The translations under genes were made by a program, and so were the position numbers. 22,272 nt of DNA from Gemmatimonadota bacterium (GTDB lineage Bacteria; Latescibacterota; UBA2968; UBA8231), in NCBI GenBank assembly GCA_028875335.1, contig JAPPEF010000163.1, positions 1 through 22,272 of the forward strand, in the 5' to 3' direction. Under the pieces are notes generated by a model, which saw only the letters and a list, made by a program, of their open reading frames with translations, made no database searches and was not told the DNA's origin. Position 1 is the first letter of the stretch. Each line of letters starts with the position of its first letter. Of the stretch, positions 19,834 through 22,272 are shown one piece after another.

Positions 19834-22272
19834 CTACTGACTTGGAACTATAGAAGCAAGTTGCCAGAGCAGGACCGTGCCGTCCAAGCCCCCGGATGCC
19901 AGCAGCGTGCCGTCCGGGGAAAAGGACATGGATCTGACCCACCCCGTATAAGGCAGGGTGGCCAACTGCCTACCACTCGATACATCCCAAAAGATTACCG
20001 TGTCGTCCCATCCCCCGGACGCCAGCAGCGTGCCGTCCGGGGAAAAGGACGCGAATTCGACCCTCTCCGTATGCCCTTGCAGGGTGGCTAGCTGACTACC
20101 ACTCGATACATCCCAAAGGATCACCGTCCCGTCCCGCCCCCCGGACGCCAGCAGCGTGCCGTCCGCAGAAAACAATACGAATTCGACCACAGACTTATGC
20201 CCTTGCAGAGTGGCCAATGGACTACCACTCGACACGTCCCAAAGGATTACCTTGCCGTCCAGTTTCCCGAACGCCACTATGGAGTCGGCCGGAGAAAACG
20301 ACACGGACCAGACTCTATCCTTAGACTCTTGCAGGATGGCCAGTTGACTGCGACTCGATACGTCCCAAAGAATCACATCGTTGTCCCGTCCCCCAGACAC
20401 CAGCATGGAACCATCCGGGGAAAACGACACCGGACCGTCTGGGGAAAAAGACGCCGGACCGTCTCCTCGCAGGAAGCCCTGTTGCCTGTGACTCGATACA
20501 TCCCAAAGAACGACGCTCCTCCCTCCTCCGGCTGCCAATAAAGAGCCATCTGGAGAAAACGATACCAGACTGCCCGCTCCCAGAGTGGCCAGTTGACTGC
20601 GACTCGATACGTCCCAAAGAACGACGTTACCCCTCCCTCCGGCTGCCAACAAAGAGCCGTCCGGAGAAAACAATACGGATTCGACCCCAGACTTATGCCC
20701 TTGCAGAGTGGCCAGTTGGATGCGACTTGCTACGTCCCAAAGGATCACCGTGCTATCCCATGACCCGGACACCAGCATGGAACCATCCGGGGAAAAAGAC
20801 ACCGGACTGTCTCCGTTCAGGGTAGCCAGTTGACTGCGACTCGATACGTCCCAAAGAACGATGTCGGAGCCTCCCCCGGACGCCAGCACGGAGCCGTCCG
20901 GGGAAAACGATACGGAAGAAACCCTCCAGCTATCCCCTTCCAAAGTAGCTAACTGACTGTCGCTCCATACATCCCAAAGGATCACCGTACCGTCCCCTGC
21001 CCCGGACGCCAGCATGGAACCGTCTGGGGAAAACGATACGGATTCGACTCCAGACGTATGCCCTTGCAGAGTGGCTAGCTGACTATTACTCCATACATCC
21101 CAAAGAACGACGTCGGGGCTCCCTCCGGACGCCAGCATGGAGCCATCTGGGGAAAACGATACAGAAGAAACCCGAGCCGTACGTCCTTCTAGGGTAGTTA
21201 ATTGACTGCGACTTGCCACGTCCCAAAGGATCACCGTGCCGTCCCATGACCCAGACGCCAGCATGGAGCCATCCGGAGAAAACGATACGGAAGAAACCCT
21301 ACCCGTATGTCCTTCTAGGGTAGTTAGTTGAGTGCGACTTGCCACGTCCCAAAGGATCACGTCGTTGTCCCAGTCGCCGGACGCCAGCATGGAGCCATCC
21401 GGAGAAAACGACACGGAAGAAACCCGAGCCATAGACTCGGTGAGAAGCGCCAGTTCACGGTAGGTTTCTACGTCGTACAGCCAAATACCAATGCCACCAG
21501 CCACCGCTAGCACCTGCCCATCGGGCGAGAACGCCACCGCCTCAACCGTTCCTTTGCCCAAGCGGGCAAGGACCCCCTCCGGCAAATGCCACGTTGTATA
21601 ATCGGCGACCTCCAAGCCATCGGTAGAAGCAATCTCGCCGCCTTCCTCTCGAAGCTCCATCGCGTAAATTTTGCCGTCGCGCCCGCGCCCAGAAGCAAAA
21701 ACGATGTGGCGGCCATCGGGTGAAAACGAAGGGGAGCTGTCCCATGCCGAGTGGTGGGTCAGGCGGCGTGGATTACTACCATCGGAACTCATCACGTAAA
21801 TCTCTTCGTTGCCGTCGCGCTCGGACACAAAGGCGATGTGGCGACCATCCGGCGAAAAGGAGGGAGAAAAGTCGTCGGCCGAATGGTCAGTCAGGCGCGT
21901 CGGATTGCTACCATCAGAATCCATCACGTAGATCTCGAGGTTGCCGTCGCGCTCGGACACAAAGGCGATGTGGCGACCATCCGGCGAAAAAGAAGGAGAC
22001 CCATCGTCAGCCGAATGGTCAGTCAGGCGCGTCGGATTGCTGCCATCAGAATCTATCACGTAGATCTCCCGGTTGCCGTCGCGCTCGGACACAAAGGCGA
22101 TGTGGCGGCCATCCGGCGAAAAGGAGGGAGAAAAGTCGTCAGCCGAATGGTCAGTCAGGCGCGTCGGATTGCTGCCATCAGAATCTATCACGTAGATCTC
22201 CCGATTGCCGTCGCGCTCGGACACAAAGGCGATGTGGCGACCATCCGGCGAAAAAGAAGGAGACCCATCGTC
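19834..22272 (-). CDS. TolB/PD40 plus 14-repeat WD40 propeller protein (5'-truncated by window edge)
   Basis: The frame is open to the right edge, so the N-terminus is outside the window; a GTG at 22224 lies inside a repeat and is not a true start. The visible 812 residues hold four full and one partial TolB-type repeats of 44 residues (unit type SERDGNREIYVIDSDG ... FSPDGRHIAFV), a linker of about 50 residues, and then 14 WD40 repeats of about 37-42 residues, each with FSPDGS-x-LASG and a VILWDV-type strand end. Fourteen blades would make two seven-bladed propellers. The protein stops soon after the last blade (ASIVPSQ). Such repeats mediate protein contacts; no enzyme domain is visible in this part. 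It converges on the peptidase gene with a 33-nt gap and no obvious terminator. Confidence 0.9.
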   Translation of the reverse strand, partial: DDGSPSFSPDGRHIAFVSERDGNREIYVIDSDGSNPTRLTDHSADDFSPSFSPDGRHIAFVSERDGNREIYVIDSDGSNPTRLTDHSADDGSPSFSPDGRHIAFVSERDGNLEIYVMDSDGSNPTRLTDHSADDFSPSFSPDGRHIAFVSERDGNEEIYVMSSDGSNPRRLTHHSAWDSSPSFSPDGRHIVFASGRGRDGKIYAMELREEGGEIASTDGLEVADYTTWHLPEGVLARLGKGTVEAVAFSPDGQVLAVAGGIGIWLYDVETYRELALLTESMARVSSVSFSPDGSMLASGDWDNDVILWDVASRTQLTTLEGHTGRVSSVSFSPDGSMLASGSWDGTVILWDVASRSQLTTLEGRTARVSSVSFSPDGSMLASGGSPDVVLWDVWSNSQLATLQGHTSGVESVSFSPDGSMLASGAGDGTVILWDVWSDSQLATLEGDSWRVSSVSFSPDGSVLASGGGSDIVLWDVSSRSQLATLNGDSPVSFSPDGSMLVSGSWDSTVILWDVASRIQLATLQGHKSGVESVLFSPDGSLLAAGGRGNVVLWDVSSRSQLATLGAGSLVSFSPDGSLLAAGGGRSVVLWDVSSHRQQGFLRGDGPASFSPDGPVSFSPDGSMLVSGGRDNDVILWDVSSRSQLAILQESKDRVWSVSFSPADSIVAFGKLDGKVILWDVSSGSPLATLQGHKSVVEFVLFSADGTLLASGGRDGTVILWDVSSGSQLATLQGHTERVEFASFSPDGTLLASGGWDDTVIFWDVSSGRQLATLPYTGWVRSMSFSPDGTLLASGGLDGTVLLWQLASIVPSQ
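19837..21546 (-). repeat. Fourteen WD40-encoding repeats
   Basis: Repeats of about 110-126 bp, with strongly conserved DNA words (for example the complement of CATCCGGGGAAAACGA and of ACATCCCAAAG). Four loops, before repeats 7, 9 and 10 and inside repeat 10, are shorter than the rest and lack the usual His-Thr/Val start, as expected from unequal exchange. Confidence 0.85.
20411..20458 (-). repeat. 24-bp tandem duplication inside WD40 repeat 10
   Basis: Two 24-bp units (20411-20434 and 20435-20458) differ at a few positions and encode FSPDGPAS-like / FSPDGPVS-like copies of the strand-turn motif, giving PASFSPDGPVSFSPDG. The frame is kept. It looks like replication slippage within a blade. 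Confidence 0.8.
21697..22272 (-). repeat. 132-bp tandem repeats encoding TolB/PD40 blades
   Basis: Four full units (22093-22224, 21961-22092, 21829-21960, 21697-21828) plus a partial one at the right edge. The first three are nearly identical at DNA level, differing by a few bases such as ATT/ATG and GAG changes; the fourth (SSDGSNPRRLTHHSAWDSS) has diverged. This indicates recent in-frame duplication. Confidence 0.9.

Noticed and set aside
21697..22272. Regular repeats as a CRISPR array
   Set aside because: The units are 132 bp with no spacer/repeat alternation and are in-frame coding TolB-type blades.

Overview
This window looks like chromosomal DNA of an uncultured Gram-negative bacterium. 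It is G+C-rich by eye, has outer-membrane and lipoprotein-type genes, uses TTG and GTG starts, and carries large DUF6785/OPT-like transporters, M28-FtsX fusions and WD40/TolB propellers. That mix recalls Latescibacterota- or Poribacteria-like genomes, but the assignment is an inference from gene content and is only moderately supported.

Left flank (1-2023). The first 34 codons of a secreted or outer-membrane protein run off the left edge on the minus strand, behind a good sigma70-type promoter. Then come a plus-strand adenylylsulfate kinase (cysC) with a perfect 9-bp hairpin terminator, and a YbhN/UPF0104-type membrane protein that ends convergently with the next block.

Central block (18566 down to 2003, minus strand). 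Eleven genes lie head to tail with gaps of at most about 41 bases. Three junctions overlap by 4-8 nt: two ATGA overlaps, and an 8-nt overlap between the oxidoreductase and the aminopropyltransferase. In transcription order they are: (1) a DUF6785/OPT-like transporter; (2) a giant fusion of an M28-peptidase-like domain, which has lost its metal and catalytic residues, to an FtsX-like permease; (3) a second OPT-like transporter with a cytoplasmic zinc-knuckle-like cluster, an Fn3-like region, two PDZ domains and a calcium-type Asp loop; (4) a small J-domain protein; (5) a YbjN-like protein; (6) PspA/IM30; (7) a Tat-exported FAD oxidoreductase; (8) a membrane-fused polyamine aminopropyltransferase; (9) a DUF4178 protein; (10) a lipoprotein; (11) a duplicated DUF350 membrane protein. 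Genes 5-11 resemble the order of the enterobacterial yjfI-yjfJ-yjfK-yjfL-yjfM operon, with an oxidoreductase/aminopropyltransferase pair inserted and without the ATP-grasp gene yjfC. Genes 1-4 look like an unusual transport/scaffold module fused upstream. The whole unit is the best candidate here for an undescribed system: an envelope or membrane-remodelling complex tied to polyamine chemistry and to uptake or efflux of a peptide-like solute.

Right flank (18567-22272). A divergent M42-type metallopeptidase shares the intergenic promoter region with the big unit. Its -10 box overlaps the minus-strand -10 box. Convergent to it is a large propeller protein, truncated at the right edge, with TolB/PD40-like 44-residue repeats followed by 14 WD40 repeats. 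Both repeat sets are near-identical at DNA level in places, which implies recent expansion.

No tRNA, rRNA, CRISPR array, insertion sequence or phage gene was seen. Apart from the 188-base gap at 104-291 and the 109-base gap at 18567-18675, there is almost no non-coding DNA.
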